DNA of 64,000 bases from Rhodoferax sp. TS-BS-61-7 (GCF_002943465.1 NZ_PTQY01000001.1:868001-932000), one strand, 5' to 3'; counted from the stretch's first letter, positions 36,976 to 46,607 are shown. Made by a program: numbers and translations. Notes: a model not told the origin generated them from the sequence alone.

Positions 36976-37887
36976 TTAGAAGCGGTAACCCACGGCAATC
37001 AGCAATTCGTTGTAGGTGAAGCTGTGCGAGGCCTTGTCACCACGCGCGCTGGTCACCACGTCGGGTAGGTCCACATACCCAAACTTGTAGGCCGAGCGCA
37101 GGAACACCGACTTGGTCAGGTCCACTTCCAGGCCGGCACCAGCGCCCACACTCCAACCCGACACGTAGAACTGGTCATTGCGGGTCTGGCCAATCATATG
37201 CATGGTCGCATTGGTCTTGGGGATCACAATGCCCACACCCACCAGCCCAAACACCTTGGCGCGGTCTGCGCCGAACCAATCCACTTTCTTCTGCTTCTCC
37301 AGCTCAATGCTCAAAATGTTCAGCCCGTCGGTGTGCTCGAAATTCAGCCACTGGTCGCCAATCACCTGTTGGCCGTTGTTGCACACCTGCGGCGCTGCTC
37401 CGTTTTTGTAACAACCGGACATTTCTACTGACTGGTCTTGCACCACCACGTATTTCATGTGGTCCAAGTTCAGCGCAATGGCGGTGTCACCATCGAGCTG
37501 GTAAGCCACCCGCAGGTTGGTTTGCGGGATGGTGATCTCGGCCGGGTTCAGGTAGTACTTGAAGATGTCAGACAGACCGGTATTGGTCTGCAGATCGGTG
37601 GCCTTTACGTCCTTCAGGGTGAAGTCGTGGTCAGAGCCTTTGAAGTGGATGGTGCTGTTGGAATAGTTGGAGCGGTTCCAGCCCCAGTAGATCGACCAGC
37701 GCCGGCTGTTTTCGGCATCGATCTGGGCTGCAGTCTTATCAACGGCGGCAGGTGCCGGGGTGGCGGCAGCGGGCTGGGCTTGTGCCAGCACCACCGAAGA
37801 CGTTTGGCCATGCGAAGCAGCCGCGGCCACCAGGCCCACTGCGCAAAGAAAGGATTTGCGCAGGAGCGCCGAGGAAGTCAATGTCAT
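36976..37887 (-). CDS. Predicted outer-membrane beta-barrel protein
   Basis: A 303-residue exported protein with a signal peptide (MTLTSSALLRKSFLCAVGL to about SHGQ). An Ala/Pro-rich linker follows, then alternating amphipathic strands, ending LLIAVGYRF with the terminal aromatic required for outer-membrane assembly. A Cys pair around SGCYKNGAAPQVCNNG may form a disulfide in a surface loop. Overall shape resembles small OmpW/OmpA-like barrels, but I do not recognise the family. It stands alone, convergent to the cotransporter. Confidence 0.75.
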   Translation of the reverse strand: MTLTSSALLRKSFLCAVGLVAAAASHGQTSSVVLAQAQPAAATPAPAAVDKTAAQIDAENSRRWSIYWGWNRSNYSNSTIHFKGSDHDFTLKDVKATDLQTNTGLSDIFKYYLNPAEITIPQTNLRVAYQLDGDTAIALNLDHMKYVVVQDQSVEMSGCYKNGAAPQVCNNGQQVIGDQWLNFEHTDGLNILSIELEKQKKVDWFGADRAKVFGLVGVGIVIPKTNATMHMIGQTRNDQFYVSGWSVGAGAGLEVDLTKSVFLRSAYKFGYVDLPDVVTSARGDKASHSFTYNELLIAVGYRF

Positions 37888-37909
37888 GCCGGGATTTTAT
37901 CCTTACTGA

Positions 37910-38905
37910 CTAAAGGGTCAGAATGGTACAGCCGGTTGTTTGACGTGCCTCAAGGTCTTTATGCGCCTGCTGCACGTTTTCCAGCGTGTAACGCTGGGCA
38001 ATGTGGATCTTCACCGCTCCACTTTGCACCACGGCAAACAGGTCGTCCGCCATGGCCTGCGTGGCCTCGCGCGTAGCGATGTGGGTGAACAGGGTCTGGC
38101 GCGTCACGTAGATGGAGCCCTTGGCGCCCAGCATGCCGGGCGCAAATGGGGCCACCGGACCGGAGGCATTGCCAAAACTCGCCATCAGCCCAAACGGTGC
38201 CAGACAGTCCAGCGACTTGTCCCAAGTGTCCTTGCCCACCGAGTCATACACCACCTTCACGCCCTTGCCGCCGGTGATCTCCTTGACCCGCGCCGCAAAG
38301 TCATCTGCTGCGTAATTGATAGCAAACTCCGCACCATTGGCAAGCGCCAGAGCACATTTGGCATCGGAACCCGCGGTGCCAATGAGGCGCAGGCCCAGGG
38401 CTTTGGCCCACTGGCAGGCAATCAGGCCTACACCACCGGCCGCGGCATGGAACAACACAAAGTCGCCGGGGTTGAGCCCGCCCTGGGGCAAGGTGCGCTT
38501 CAGCAAATACTGCGCGGTCAGGCCTTTGAGCATCATGGCCGCGCCGGTCTCAAAACTGATGGCATCGGGCAGCTTGCACACACACTTGGCGGGCAGCACC
38601 CGCACCTCGCAGTAGGCGCCGGGCGGGTTGCTGGCATAGGCCGCGCGGTCGCCCACTTTCAGGTGCGTCACGCCCTCGCCCACGGCCTCCACCACGCCTG
38701 CGGCCTCCATGCCCAATTGCACGGGCAGCTGCTGCGGGTACAGGCCGGTGCGCTGGTACACATCAATGAAGTTCAAGCCCACCGCGTGGTGGCGGATGCG
38801 CACTTCGCCAGGGCCGGGCTCGCCCACCGTCACCTGCACCAGTTGCAGCTGCTCGGGGCCGCCGTGTTGGGCGATGTGAATGGCGCGGGAAGAAATGGCA
38901 GTCAT
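37910..38905 (-). CDS. NADPH:quinone oxidoreductase, zinc-independent MDR family
   Basis: A 331-residue medium-chain dehydrogenase/reductase. The N-terminal region has VGLNFIDVYQRTGLYP, the QOR signature, and the cofactor domain has HAAAGGVGLIACQWAK followed by GTAGSDAKCALA. No structural-zinc cysteine cluster is present, as expected for the quinone reductase branch. It would reduce quinones or enones with NADPH. The segment GAEFAINYAADDF is a family motif; although its DNA recalls the dispersed repeat, homology explains it. Single gene, 22 bp upstream of the outer-membrane gene on the same strand. Confidence 0.92.
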   Translation of the reverse strand: MTAISSRAIHIAQHGGPEQLQLVQVTVGEPGPGEVRIRHHAVGLNFIDVYQRTGLYPQQLPVQLGMEAAGVVEAVGEGVTHLKVGDRAAYASNPPGAYCEVRVLPAKCVCKLPDAISFETGAAMMLKGLTAQYLLKRTLPQGGLNPGDFVLFHAAAGGVGLIACQWAKALGLRLIGTAGSDAKCALALANGAEFAINYAADDFAARVKEITGGKGVKVVYDSVGKDTWDKSLDCLAPFGLMASFGNASGPVAPFAPGMLGAKGSIYVTRQTLFTHIATREATQAMADDLFAVVQSGAVKIHIAQRYTLENVQQAHKDLEARQTTGCTILTL

Positions 38906-39010
38906 GGGAAGTCTCCAAAGTGGTGATGGGCTTGTGGGCGCAGATGGTGCCAGAAACCCGCGTCAGCCGCTCGCAAGCGAGGCCATGCCCGGCTTGCTAC
39001 AGTCGCCCGC

Positions 39011-39913
39011 ATGCACAAAGGCCTTACCCCCACCGCGATTGCGTTGCTCGTCATCCCGCCCCTCATGTGGTCGGGCAACGCCGTGGTGGGCCGCCTGGTG
39101 GCACCCATGGTGTCGCCTATGACACTGAACCTGCTGCGCTGGGGCATTGCCTTTCTGTTGCTGCTGCCACTGGCTGGTGCCGTGCTGCGGTCGGGCAGCG
39201 GCCTGTGGCCGCAGTGGCGGCGTTTTGCCTGGCTCAGCCTGTTCAGCATTGGCGGCTACAACGCGCTGCTGTACCTCGCGCTCAACACGTCTACGGCCAT
39301 CAACGTGACGCTGGTGGGCGCCAGCACGCCGGTGTGGATGCTGCTGATTGGACGCCTGTTTTTCAAGGTGGCGGTGACACGCCGCCAGCTGCTGGGGGCC
39401 GCCTTGTCCATGGCCGGCGTGGTGCTGGTGCTGGGCCGGGGCGACTGGGAGGTGATCACCCACCTGCGCCTGGTGCCGGGTGACCTGTATGTGCTGCTGG
39501 CCTCGGTGGCCTGGGCTTTCTACAGCTGGCTGCTGGCCCACCCCACCCCGGAATCCGCCACCATCCGTGCCGACTGGGCGCAGTTTCTGCTGGGGCAAAT
39601 GGTGTTTGGCCTGGGCTGGTCGGCACTATTCACGGCGGGCGAGTGGGCGCTAACCCCGGCGCATATCGACTGGAGCTGGCCGCTGGCTGCGGCCCTGGCT
39701 TTTATTGCCGTGGGCCCGGCTGTTATTGCATATGGGTCGTGGGGCGCCGGTGTGTCACGCGCCGGGCCCGCGGTGGCCGGGTTTTTCATCAACCTCACGC
39801 CGCTGTTCACCGCCGTGCTGTCATCGGCCTTCCTGGGCGAGACACCCAAGCTGTACCACGCGCTGGCCTTTGTGCTCATCGTCTCGGGCATTGTGCTGTC
39901 CTCACGCAAATAG
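39011..39913 (+). CDS. EamA/DMT family exporter 1
   Basis: A 300-residue inner-membrane protein with ten helices in two EamA repeats. The N-terminal repeat has MWSGNAVVGRLVAPMVSP (membrane entry with Asn) and the C-terminal repeat GPAVIAYGSWGAGVSRAGPA, common in YdcZ/RhaT-like metabolite exporters. It is convergent to the MFS gene with 14 bp between stops. Substrate unknown. Confidence 0.9.
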   Translation: MHKGLTPTAIALLVIPPLMWSGNAVVGRLVAPMVSPMTLNLLRWGIAFLLLLPLAGAVLRSGSGLWPQWRRFAWLSLFSIGGYNALLYLALNTSTAINVTLVGASTPVWMLLIGRLFFKVAVTRRQLLGAALSMAGVVLVLGRGDWEVITHLRLVPGDLYVLLASVAWAFYSWLLAHPTPESATIRADWAQFLLGQMVFGLGWSALFTAGEWALTPAHIDWSWPLAAALAFIAVGPAVIAYGSWGAGVSRAGPAVAGFFINLTPLFTAVLSSAFLGETPKLYHALAFVLIVSGIVLSSRK

Positions 39914-39927
39914 CCCTCCAGCGCGAA

Positions 39928-41097
39928 TCACACCTTCTCGGGCACCCGGTGGGCACTGAGCGCCAGGATGGTGGCTGCCACCACCACCACGCCCATGGCC
40001 AGGGTGAGGGAGGCGTGCTGGGCAATGCCGCCAATCAGCGGGGGCCCGATCATGAAGCCGCTGTAGCCGATGGACGACACCGCGGCAATGGCCGCCGCGG
40101 GTGTAGTGCCCGGCACACGGCTGGCCGCGCCATACAGAATGGGCACCACCATGGCCAAGCCAGCACCGATGAAGGCGTAACCCAGCAGTGACACCCAAGG
40201 GCTGCCACTGAGCAGCACCACCGCCATGGCCAGCGCCGTGGTGGTGCCGCTGGCGCGCAGCAGGCGCTGCTCGCTGAAACGGGCGCGCAAGCTGTCGGCC
40301 ACAAAACGCATGGTGGCCATGGCGCCAGAAAACGCGGCGTAACCCAGGGCCGACTGCGCTTGGGGCATGTCCACTTCCTGCTGCAGGTACAACACACACC
40401 AGTCGTACATCACACCTTCAGCACTCATGCCAGCAAAAATCAGCAGGCCAATGACCAACAGCGCACCACGCGGCCAGGCAAAGTGTGGCTTCTGGGCACT
40501 GGTTTCGGTGTCTGGTGCAGTGGGCAGCATCCAGCGCGAACCCACCAGCACCCAAGCCGCTATGCCCACCCCCACGGCCGTCAGTTGCCAGGGGGCGGGT
40601 ACGCCGCCACGCAGCAAACCGGCCGCCAGCGCGGCACCGGCCATGCCGCCCACACTGAACATGCCGTGCAAGCCCCCCATGATGGGTCGCCCACCGGCAG
40701 ACTCCAGCGCCGAACCTTCGGTGTTGATGGCCACGTCGTACACGCTAAGGGACGACCCGAACACCACCATAGACAGCAACAACAGCGCAAAACTGGGCCA
40801 CTGCAGTGCCATGCCCAAAGAAAACGCCATGACCAGCGCACACAGCGCCGCCGCATTGCGCGCGCCCAGCCAGCCAATCACCCGGCCCGCAAAAAACAGG
40901 GCCAGCACGGCGCCACTGGCCGCCGCCACCAGCACCAGCGAAAGCGCGCCCTCGCCCAAGCCGTAGTGCGCCTTGACCGAAGGAATGTGCACCCCCCAGG
41001 CCGCACTGAGTACGCCCAAGGCGGCAAACAGCGAACGTGTGGCCCAGGTGGCCTGGCGGATTTGGGCGGGTGTGCCGTGTACGGCGGCAGCGCTCAT
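39928..41097 (-). CDS. Major facilitator superfamily transporter
   Basis: A 389-residue, 12-helix MFS protein. Helix one begins RSLFAALGVLSAAWGVHIPS; the loop 2-3 motif is FAGRVIGWLGAR and the sixth-seventh loop is basic. The shape resembles the YbjJ/inner-membrane subgroup (SVYDVAINTEGSALE in helix four). The start MSAAAVHGTPAQ is chosen; the longer open frame runs into the divergent regulator region. It is divergent from an AraC regulator, 172 bp apart, which probably controls it. Substrate unknown. Confidence 0.9.
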   Translation of the reverse strand: MSAAAVHGTPAQIRQATWATRSLFAALGVLSAAWGVHIPSVKAHYGLGEGALSLVLVAAASGAVLALFFAGRVIGWLGARNAAALCALVMAFSLGMALQWPSFALLLLSMVVFGSSLSVYDVAINTEGSALESAGGRPIMGGLHGMFSVGGMAGAALAAGLLRGGVPAPWQLTAVGVGIAAWVLVGSRWMLPTAPDTETSAQKPHFAWPRGALLVIGLLIFAGMSAEGVMYDWCVLYLQQEVDMPQAQSALGYAAFSGAMATMRFVADSLRARFSEQRLLRASGTTTALAMAVVLLSGSPWVSLLGYAFIGAGLAMVVPILYGAASRVPGTTPAAAIAAVSSIGYSGFMIGPPLIGGIAQHASLTLAMGVVVVAATILALSAHRVPEKV

Positions 41098-41269
41098 GTG
41101 ACGCTCCCGGGAACGCAGTGGGTAGCAAAAAACCGGGAATGGATACGAGGAATCTTGGTTGGCATGAGAAATAACAGGGGTTCTGGAAACACAGGAGAAT
41201 GAAAGCAATACTCCTGCGGTAGCGTACGAACTAGCGGCGCATAGGGCAACGTCTATCCATACCAGCAAA

Positions 41270-42235
41270 ATGTCAAAAGTAGCAAAATTCTTTGAAACAC
41301 CGGCACTACCCGATTGCAGCTGCGTGGCCGCCATCTCGCCCGATGACCCGACCGCCCCGGCACATGCGCAGCAAATGCGGGCGGTGCTGAACGACTTCAT
41401 CCACCGGGCGGCCGACGGCCGTCTGCGGCTGGTGTCGCCCCCCGCACAAAGCGGCTGGACCACCCGCGGCGCCGGGCACCTGCACCTGAACCCCGAGCTG
41501 TTTTTGCAGGTGCAGGGGCACACTACGTTCCGCTTCCCCGAGGGCGAAGTGACCCTACGCGCTGGCGAGGCCCTGCTGATGCCACCCAAGTTGCTGCACG
41601 ACGAGTGGGTGGCCGGAGACGGCGCACAGGCGTTTTCCAACCTGGTGATTTATGCCGACCACCAAGCCCTGTCGTGCCACCTGGCGCACGAGGACCGGCC
41701 GGGACACCCGGCCAACCTGTACCTGGAGGTGTACCCGCATGTGGAGGCTGCTCGCATTGAAGGCTGGCTGGGTGACGCCGCCAAGCCACCCGCGCAGGAC
41801 GCGCACGGCCTGTGGGAGGTGCAGCAACGCGCGCTGGTGCTGACTGCCTTATCCGCTGTCTCGCGCCTGCTCGATGCGCCACAAAAAACTGTCTCCAGCG
41901 AACCTGCACTGCTGGGCCAGCTGCGTGTGCTGGTGCAAAACCGCCTGGGCGAGGTGGACCTGACGGTGGCGAGCCTGGCAGACGAACTGGGCTGCACGGC
42001 GGACTACCTGTCGCACCTGTACAGCCGCAGCACGGGGGAACACCTGTGGCAGGTGGTGTTGCGTCAGCGTTTGGCGCGGGCGGCCCGGTTGTTGGCGGAA
42101 GATGGTTCGGCGATCAAGGAGGTGGCCTGGTGTTGCGGCTTTGCCAGCGCGAGTTATTTCATTCGCAGCTTCAAGCAGCAGTTTGGGCTCACGCCCAAGG
42201 TGTTTCGGGCGCAGGCGCAGGCTGGGGTGTCTTGA
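41270..42235 (+). CDS. AraC-family transcriptional regulator
   Basis: A 321-residue regulator: an N-terminal cupin-like sensing domain (LHLNPELFLQVQGHTTFRFP, GEALLMPPKLLHDEW) and two C-terminal helix-turn-helix units (LTVASLADELGCTADYLSHL and IKEVAWCCGFASASYFIRSF). The divergent MFS gene is the probable target. The stop is followed directly by the inverted-repeat element. Confidence 0.93.
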   Translation: MSKVAKFFETPALPDCSCVAAISPDDPTAPAHAQQMRAVLNDFIHRAADGRLRLVSPPAQSGWTTRGAGHLHLNPELFLQVQGHTTFRFPEGEVTLRAGEALLMPPKLLHDEWVAGDGAQAFSNLVIYADHQALSCHLAHEDRPGHPANLYLEVYPHVEAARIEGWLGDAAKPPAQDAHGLWEVQQRALVLTALSAVSRLLDAPQKTVSSEPALLGQLRVLVQNRLGEVDLTVASLADELGCTADYLSHLYSRSTGEHLWQVVLRQRLARAARLLAEDGSAIKEVAWCCGFASASYFIRSFKQQFGLTPKVFRAQAQAGVS

Positions 42236-42257
42236 CTTCTTTTGGCTTACTTGCGGT

Positions 42258-42674
42258 GCTTTTTTGGCGCGGCTGCACCGTTTTTTAACACCCACTCCCC
42301 CAGCCCCTCGCCCCGTCGGCGAGGGGAGCTTTTAACAGCCATATTTTGTGGCTGCACGCCGGGGACGGGCTAGCGGGGGGAGGTTGCCACTGTTAGTTCG
42401 TTCCACGGCCTGCGCCAACGGTTGCGGATACCTCGGCGGGGTGTGTTTGCCAAAGCTGGCGGCTGCGCACGCCAGTGGTTCCGCGCCTGGACTTTCCCAT
42501 TCACCACAACCGTTGGCACGGGCCGTTGAATACCCACCCGCTGGCAGCCTATCTGCTGTAGCACCTTGGCCGGAGCAAAGTCACCAAATCGGCTGTTAAA
42601 AGCTCCCCTCGCCGACGGGGCGAGGGGCTGGGGGAGTGGGTGTCCAAAAAAGCGGTGTAGCCGTACAAAAAAAC
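42258..42674. mobile_element. MITE-like element with 53-bp perfect inverted repeats
   Basis: Bases 42288-42340 and 42591-42643 are perfect inverted repeats of 53 bp (start ACACCCACTCCCCCAGCCCC). The similarity continues outward, imperfectly, for about 30 bp on each side (CTTTTTTGG and CGGCTGCACCG against their complements), filling the entire 438-bp gap between the AraC and SDR genes. The 250-bp centre has no convincing gene, only an arginine-rich open frame. No transposase is encoded. The size, intergenic site and terminal symmetry suggest a non-autonomous element; a long bidirectional terminator is the alternative. Confidence 0.6.
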
Positions 42675-43468
42675 TAGTAAGTCCCAGGGTAGGCGCCCCC
42701 ATCCAGCAACACATTCTGCCCCGTCATATACCCCGCCTGCTGGCTGCACAAAAACGCACAGACCTGCCCAAACTCCTCCGCCGTGCCATACCGCCCCATC
42801 GGAATCTGCGCCTGCTGCGCCGCACGAATGTCATCCACCGACTTGCCTGTCTTGGCCGCTGCGGCCTTCACCGTGGTCGCAATGCGGTCGGTGTCAAACT
42901 TGCCGGGCAAGAGGTTGTTGATGGTCACACCCTTGGCCGCCAGGCTGCTGCGTGCCACGCCCGCCACAAAGCCCGTGAGCCCGCTGCGCGCACCGTTGGA
43001 CAGACCCAGAATATCGATGGGTGATTTGACCGAGCTGGACGTGATGTTGACGATGCGCCCGAAGCCGCGCGCGGCCATGCCGTCCACTGTGGCCTTGATG
43101 AGTTCGATGGGGGTGAGCATGTTGGCGTCCACCGCCTTGATCCAGGCCTCGCGATCCCAGTCGCGGAAGTCGCCGGGCGGCGGGCCGCCCGCGTTGGTAA
43201 CCACGATGTCGAAGTCTTTGCGGATGGCAAACACCGCCGCACGGCCGGCCTCGGTGGTGATGTCTTGGGCACAAAACAACACCTCAGCCCCCGTGGATAC
43301 TGCGTAAGCAGCTTCCAAATTCATAGCACTGCGTTCCAGCGCTTCGGCGCCACGCGCCACGATCAGCACGTTCACACCCTCGGCCACCAGCGCCTGCGCG
43401 CAGCCCAGGCCCAGCCCCTTGCTGGCGCCACACACCAGCGCCCATTTGCCTTTGATTCCCAAGTCCAT
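42674..43468 (-). CDS. SDR family oxidoreductase, atypical active site, in-frame repeat
   Basis: A 264-residue short-chain dehydrogenase/reductase. The cofactor loop is CGASKGLGLG and NAGG follows at about residues 92-95. The catalytic Ser lies in NITSSSVKSP, but the expected YxxxK is replaced by SNGAR (Ser157 and Arg161), so classical SDR chemistry is doubtful; a subgroup of FabG-like proteins shares this change. Residues about 48-66 (AMNLEAAYAVSTGAEVLFC) are encoded by a sense copy of the dispersed repeat. Family members lacking YxxxK still bind NAD(P). Function unknown. Convergent with no gene: the inverted-repeat element follows the stop. Confidence 0.88.
   Translation of the reverse strand: MDLGIKGKWALVCGASKGLGLGCAQALVAEGVNVLIVARGAEALERSAMNLEAAYAVSTGAEVLFCAQDITTEAGRAAVFAIRKDFDIVVTNAGGPPPGDFRDWDREAWIKAVDANMLTPIELIKATVDGMAARGFGRIVNITSSSVKSPIDILGLSNGARSGLTGFVAGVARSSLAAKGVTINNLLPGKFDTDRIATTVKAAAAKTGKSVDDIRAAQQAQIPMGRYGTAEEFGQVCAFLCSQQAGYMTGQNVLLDGGAYPGTY
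43271..43327 (-). repeat. Dispersed two-hairpin repeat, copy D, in frame inside SDR gene
   Basis: On the minus strand this reads GCTATGAATTTGGAAGCTGC, then TTACGCAGTATCCACGGGGG and CTGAGGTGTTGTTTTG, very close to copies A and B (GCGCAATATCCACGGGGGCTAGAGGC). It has lost the TAG-type stops (TTACGC instead of TAGCGC, CTGAGG instead of CTAGAGG) and is read in frame with the SDR, suggesting adaptation to coding. Confidence 0.8.
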
Positions 43469-43490
43469 TGTGTTGTCTCCAGAAAATAAA

Positions 43491-44435
43491 TCAGTCGGTC
43501 ACCGGTGCCACGGCACGCTGGCGGCTCACCACGTACACCCCCAGCAGCACCAGCACCGTGCCGCCCACCACCCAAGCGTTCATGGGTTCATCCAGCAGCA
43601 GCACGCCCATGGCAATGGTGGACATGGGGCCCACCATGCCTACTTGCGCGGCCAGGCCGGCGCCAATACGTTCAATCGCCATCATGACCATCAGCACCGG
43701 CACCACGGTGCAGGCGGTGGCGTTGAGCAGGGACAGCCACAGCACCTCGGGCGCCACCGCAAAGGCGGTGTTGAGCGGGCGCAGCACCACAAACTGTGCA
43801 ATGCACAACACACAAGCCACGCTGGTAGCCAGACCCACCAGGCGCAGTGAGCCCAGGCGCTTGACCAGCTCGCCGCTGTACGACAGGTACAGCGCATAAC
43901 TGATGGCACTGCCCAGCACCAGCAGCGCACCCAGCGCCACGTCACCCCCGGCCAACGTGACCTCATGGCCAAACACCAGCAGCACGCCGCTGTAACTGAT
44001 GGCCATGCCGAGCGCCTGCGGCGCCGTCACGCGCCTGCCGTACAGCGCCACCCCTAGCAACACCACCAGCGTGGGGTTGAGGTAGAGGATGAGCCGCTCC
44101 AGCGAGGCCGAAATGTAGGCCAGCCCGGCAAAGTCCAGAAAGCTGGCCAGGTAATACCCGGTGATGCCCAGGCCCAGAATGCCCCACTTGTCGTGGGTGG
44201 TCAGCCGCGGCAGGGCAACGCCCGACAGGCGCGCCTTGCGCCCAGTCCACCACACAATGGCCAAAAAGAAGGGCAGCGCCATCAGCATGCGCAGCATGAT
44301 CAGCGTGACTGCGTCCACCCCGTAGCGGTAGGCCAGCTTGACGATGATGGCCTTGCCGCTGAAGGCAATCGCCCCTGCGATGGCCAGAAACAGACCGGTT
44401 GCTATGGATTTAGGAGCTGCTTGCGCACTGGGCAT
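43491..44435 (-). CDS. EamA/DMT family exporter 2, N-terminus within repeat
   Basis: A ten-helix DMT-family permease of 314 residues from the ATG (319 from an upstream GTG at 44450). Two EamA repeats are present, with LEERLILYLNPTLVVLLGVAL-type helices and the second-repeat GPMSTIAMGVLLLDEPMNAWVVGG. The first residues up to about PKSIATG are encoded by the antisense strand of a dispersed repeat, so the repeat forms the gene's start region. It lies 22 bp downstream of the DUF808 stop and 22 bp upstream of the SDR gene, all on the minus strand. Substrate unknown. Confidence 0.85.
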   Translation of the reverse strand: MPSAQAAPKSIATGLFLAIAGAIAFSGKAIIVKLAYRYGVDAVTLIMLRMLMALPFFLAIVWWTGRKARLSGVALPRLTTHDKWGILGLGITGYYLASFLDFAGLAYISASLERLILYLNPTLVVLLGVALYGRRVTAPQALGMAISYSGVLLVFGHEVTLAGGDVALGALLVLGSAISYALYLSYSGELVKRLGSLRLVGLATSVACVLCIAQFVVLRPLNTAFAVAPEVLWLSLLNATACTVVPVLMVMMAIERIGAGLAAQVGMVGPMSTIAMGVLLLDEPMNAWVVGGTVLVLLGVYVVSRQRAVAPVTD

Positions 44436-44456
44436 GAGGGCTGAAGGCACTTTTTA
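44401..44456 (+). repeat. Dispersed two-hairpin repeat, copy E, over EamA start
   Basis: Reads GCTATGGATTTAGGAGCTGC, then TTGCGCACTGGGCATGAGGG and CTGAAGGCACTTTTTA. It lies antisense to the first codons of the EamA gene and reaches within four bases of the DUF808 stop. Both candidate start codons of EamA are inside it. Like copy D it has lost the TAG triplets. Confidence 0.7.
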
Positions 44457-44459
44457 CTG

Positions 44460-45347
<888 letters not shown>

Positions 45348-45475
45348 GGCGTGTGGGGGTAGAAGTGAAAGAGGCGCCCATTGTCACCCGTTTGGCGTAT
45401 GCGCCTTAGTGCTTACCCGTACAGGTTTGGCGCAGAGCTTGCTGGAGAATGGCAAACAGCAGGCACCGCCTACCC

Positions 45476-46006
45476 ATGCACCCCTCCCCTTTGGCCCACC
45501 CCAATCCCCCCCTCCCCTCTACCGCGCCCACCGTGCTGGACATCGAAGCCTCTGGCCTGGGCCGCAGCAGCTACCCGATTGAGGTGGGCTATGTGCTGCC
45601 CGACGGCCACGCCTACTGCACCCTGGTGCAACCCGAAGTTGACTGGACCCACTGGGACGAAAGTGCCGCCGCCCTGCACCGCATCACCCGCGACCTGCTG
45701 CAGGCCCGTGGCCTGCCCGCCAAAGACGTGGCGCGCCGCCTGAACGAACAGTTGGCCGGCCAGACCGTCTATTCGGACGGTTGGGCCAATGACTACACCT
45801 GGCTTTCGGCCCTGTTTGAGGCGGCCGAGATGACACCCCGCTTCAAGCTGGAAAACCTGCGCAGCCTGCTGACCGAACAGGAAGCCGACCAGTGGCACGA
45901 CGTCAAGGCGCAGATTGCCAGCGAACGTGGCACCCAGCGCCACCGCGCCAGCTCCGACGCGCGCCTGCTGCAACTCACGCTGCAACGCCTGCGCGGCCCC
46001 CACTGA
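45476..46006 (+). CDS. DnaQ-like 3'-5' exonuclease
   Basis: A 176-residue DEDDh exonuclease-fold protein. The first acidic motif is TVLDIEASGLG (Asp and Glu), the second is SDGWANDYTWL (Asp), and the third is HRASSDARLL (His and Asp), the complete metal-binding set. The ATG at 45476 is preferred because an in-frame ATG at 45449 has GGAG only one base away, too close to act; either is possible. Small free-standing members process RNA or DNA ends; the substrate is unknown. Confidence 0.8.
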   Translation: MHPSPLAHPNPPLPSTAPTVLDIEASGLGRSSYPIEVGYVLPDGHAYCTLVQPEVDWTHWDESAAALHRITRDLLQARGLPAKDVARRLNEQLAGQTVYSDGWANDYTWLSALFEAAEMTPRFKLENLRSLLTEQEADQWHDVKAQIASERGTQRHRASSDARLLQLTLQRLRGPH

Positions 46007-46099
46007 CACGTGCGTGTTCTAGACAGCCAGCTCCAGCCCGGCTGCGGGCAGGCGCAGTAACATGCGCCGACCACCATTTACAACAAGGAGACAGACACC

Positions 46100-46570
46100 A
46101 TGGCCGTTACCGTAGAGATCAACCTGGGGTACGAATTTGAAGTGAAGGCCAAGGCGGCCGACGTGTTTGAGGTGTTGTCCGACGTGCCCACCTCGGCCAG
46201 CCACTTCCCCAAGGTCGACCAACTGGTGGACCTGGGCGGCGGCGCCTACCGCTGGGAGATGGAAAAAATCGGCATCGCTTCCATCAGCCTGCAAACGGTA
46301 TATGCGTCCAAATATGTGTCCAACAAGGCCAAGGGCACCGTGGTGTGGACCCCGGTGAAGGGCGAAGGCAACGCACTGGTGTCCGGCAGCTGGAAGATCA
46401 CCGACAACAAAAAGTCCACCAAGCTGGAGCTGGAGATTCAGGGCGAACTGACCCTGCCCCTGCCCGGCCTCATGAAGATGGTGGCCGGCCCCGTGGCCGA
46501 AGCCGAGTTTGAAAAGATGGTGGAGCAGTACATCGACAACCTCACCAAGCGGTTTGGCGGGGAGGCCTGA
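46100..46570 (+). CDS. SRPBCC-family protein (CoxG-like)
   Basis: A 156-residue START/SRPBCC helix-grip fold protein. The N-terminal VKAKAADVFEVLSDVPTSASH is the typical first helix region of lipid- or ligand-binding SRPBCC proteins, and the C-terminal amphipathic helix is AEFEKMVEQYIDNLTKRFGG. It resembles the CoxG/CO-dehydrogenase subunit G group, which occurs widely outside CO metabolism. AAGGAGA is present about 8 bases before the ATG. No pathway is indicated by neighbours. Confidence 0.88.
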   Translation: MAVTVEINLGYEFEVKAKAADVFEVLSDVPTSASHFPKVDQLVDLGGGAYRWEMEKIGIASISLQTVYASKYVSNKAKGTVVWTPVKGEGNALVSGSWKITDNKKSTKLELEIQGELTLPLPGLMKMVAGPVAEAEFEKMVEQYIDNLTKRFGGEA

Positions 46571-46607
46571 GTTTCCGTTTTAGAAATTCTGCACGGCGCA
46601 AAAATGC

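Noticed and set aside
38300-38365. DNA in the quinone reductase resembling the dispersed repeat (AATTGATAGC ... GCGCCAGAGC)
   Set aside because: The encoded segment (GAEFAINY) is a conserved motif of the enzyme family, so protein homology explains the DNA.
42348-42714. Arginine/proline-rich open frames inside the inverted-repeat element
   Set aside because: No ribosome-binding site, biased composition from GC-rich DNA, and frames run through the repeat arms.
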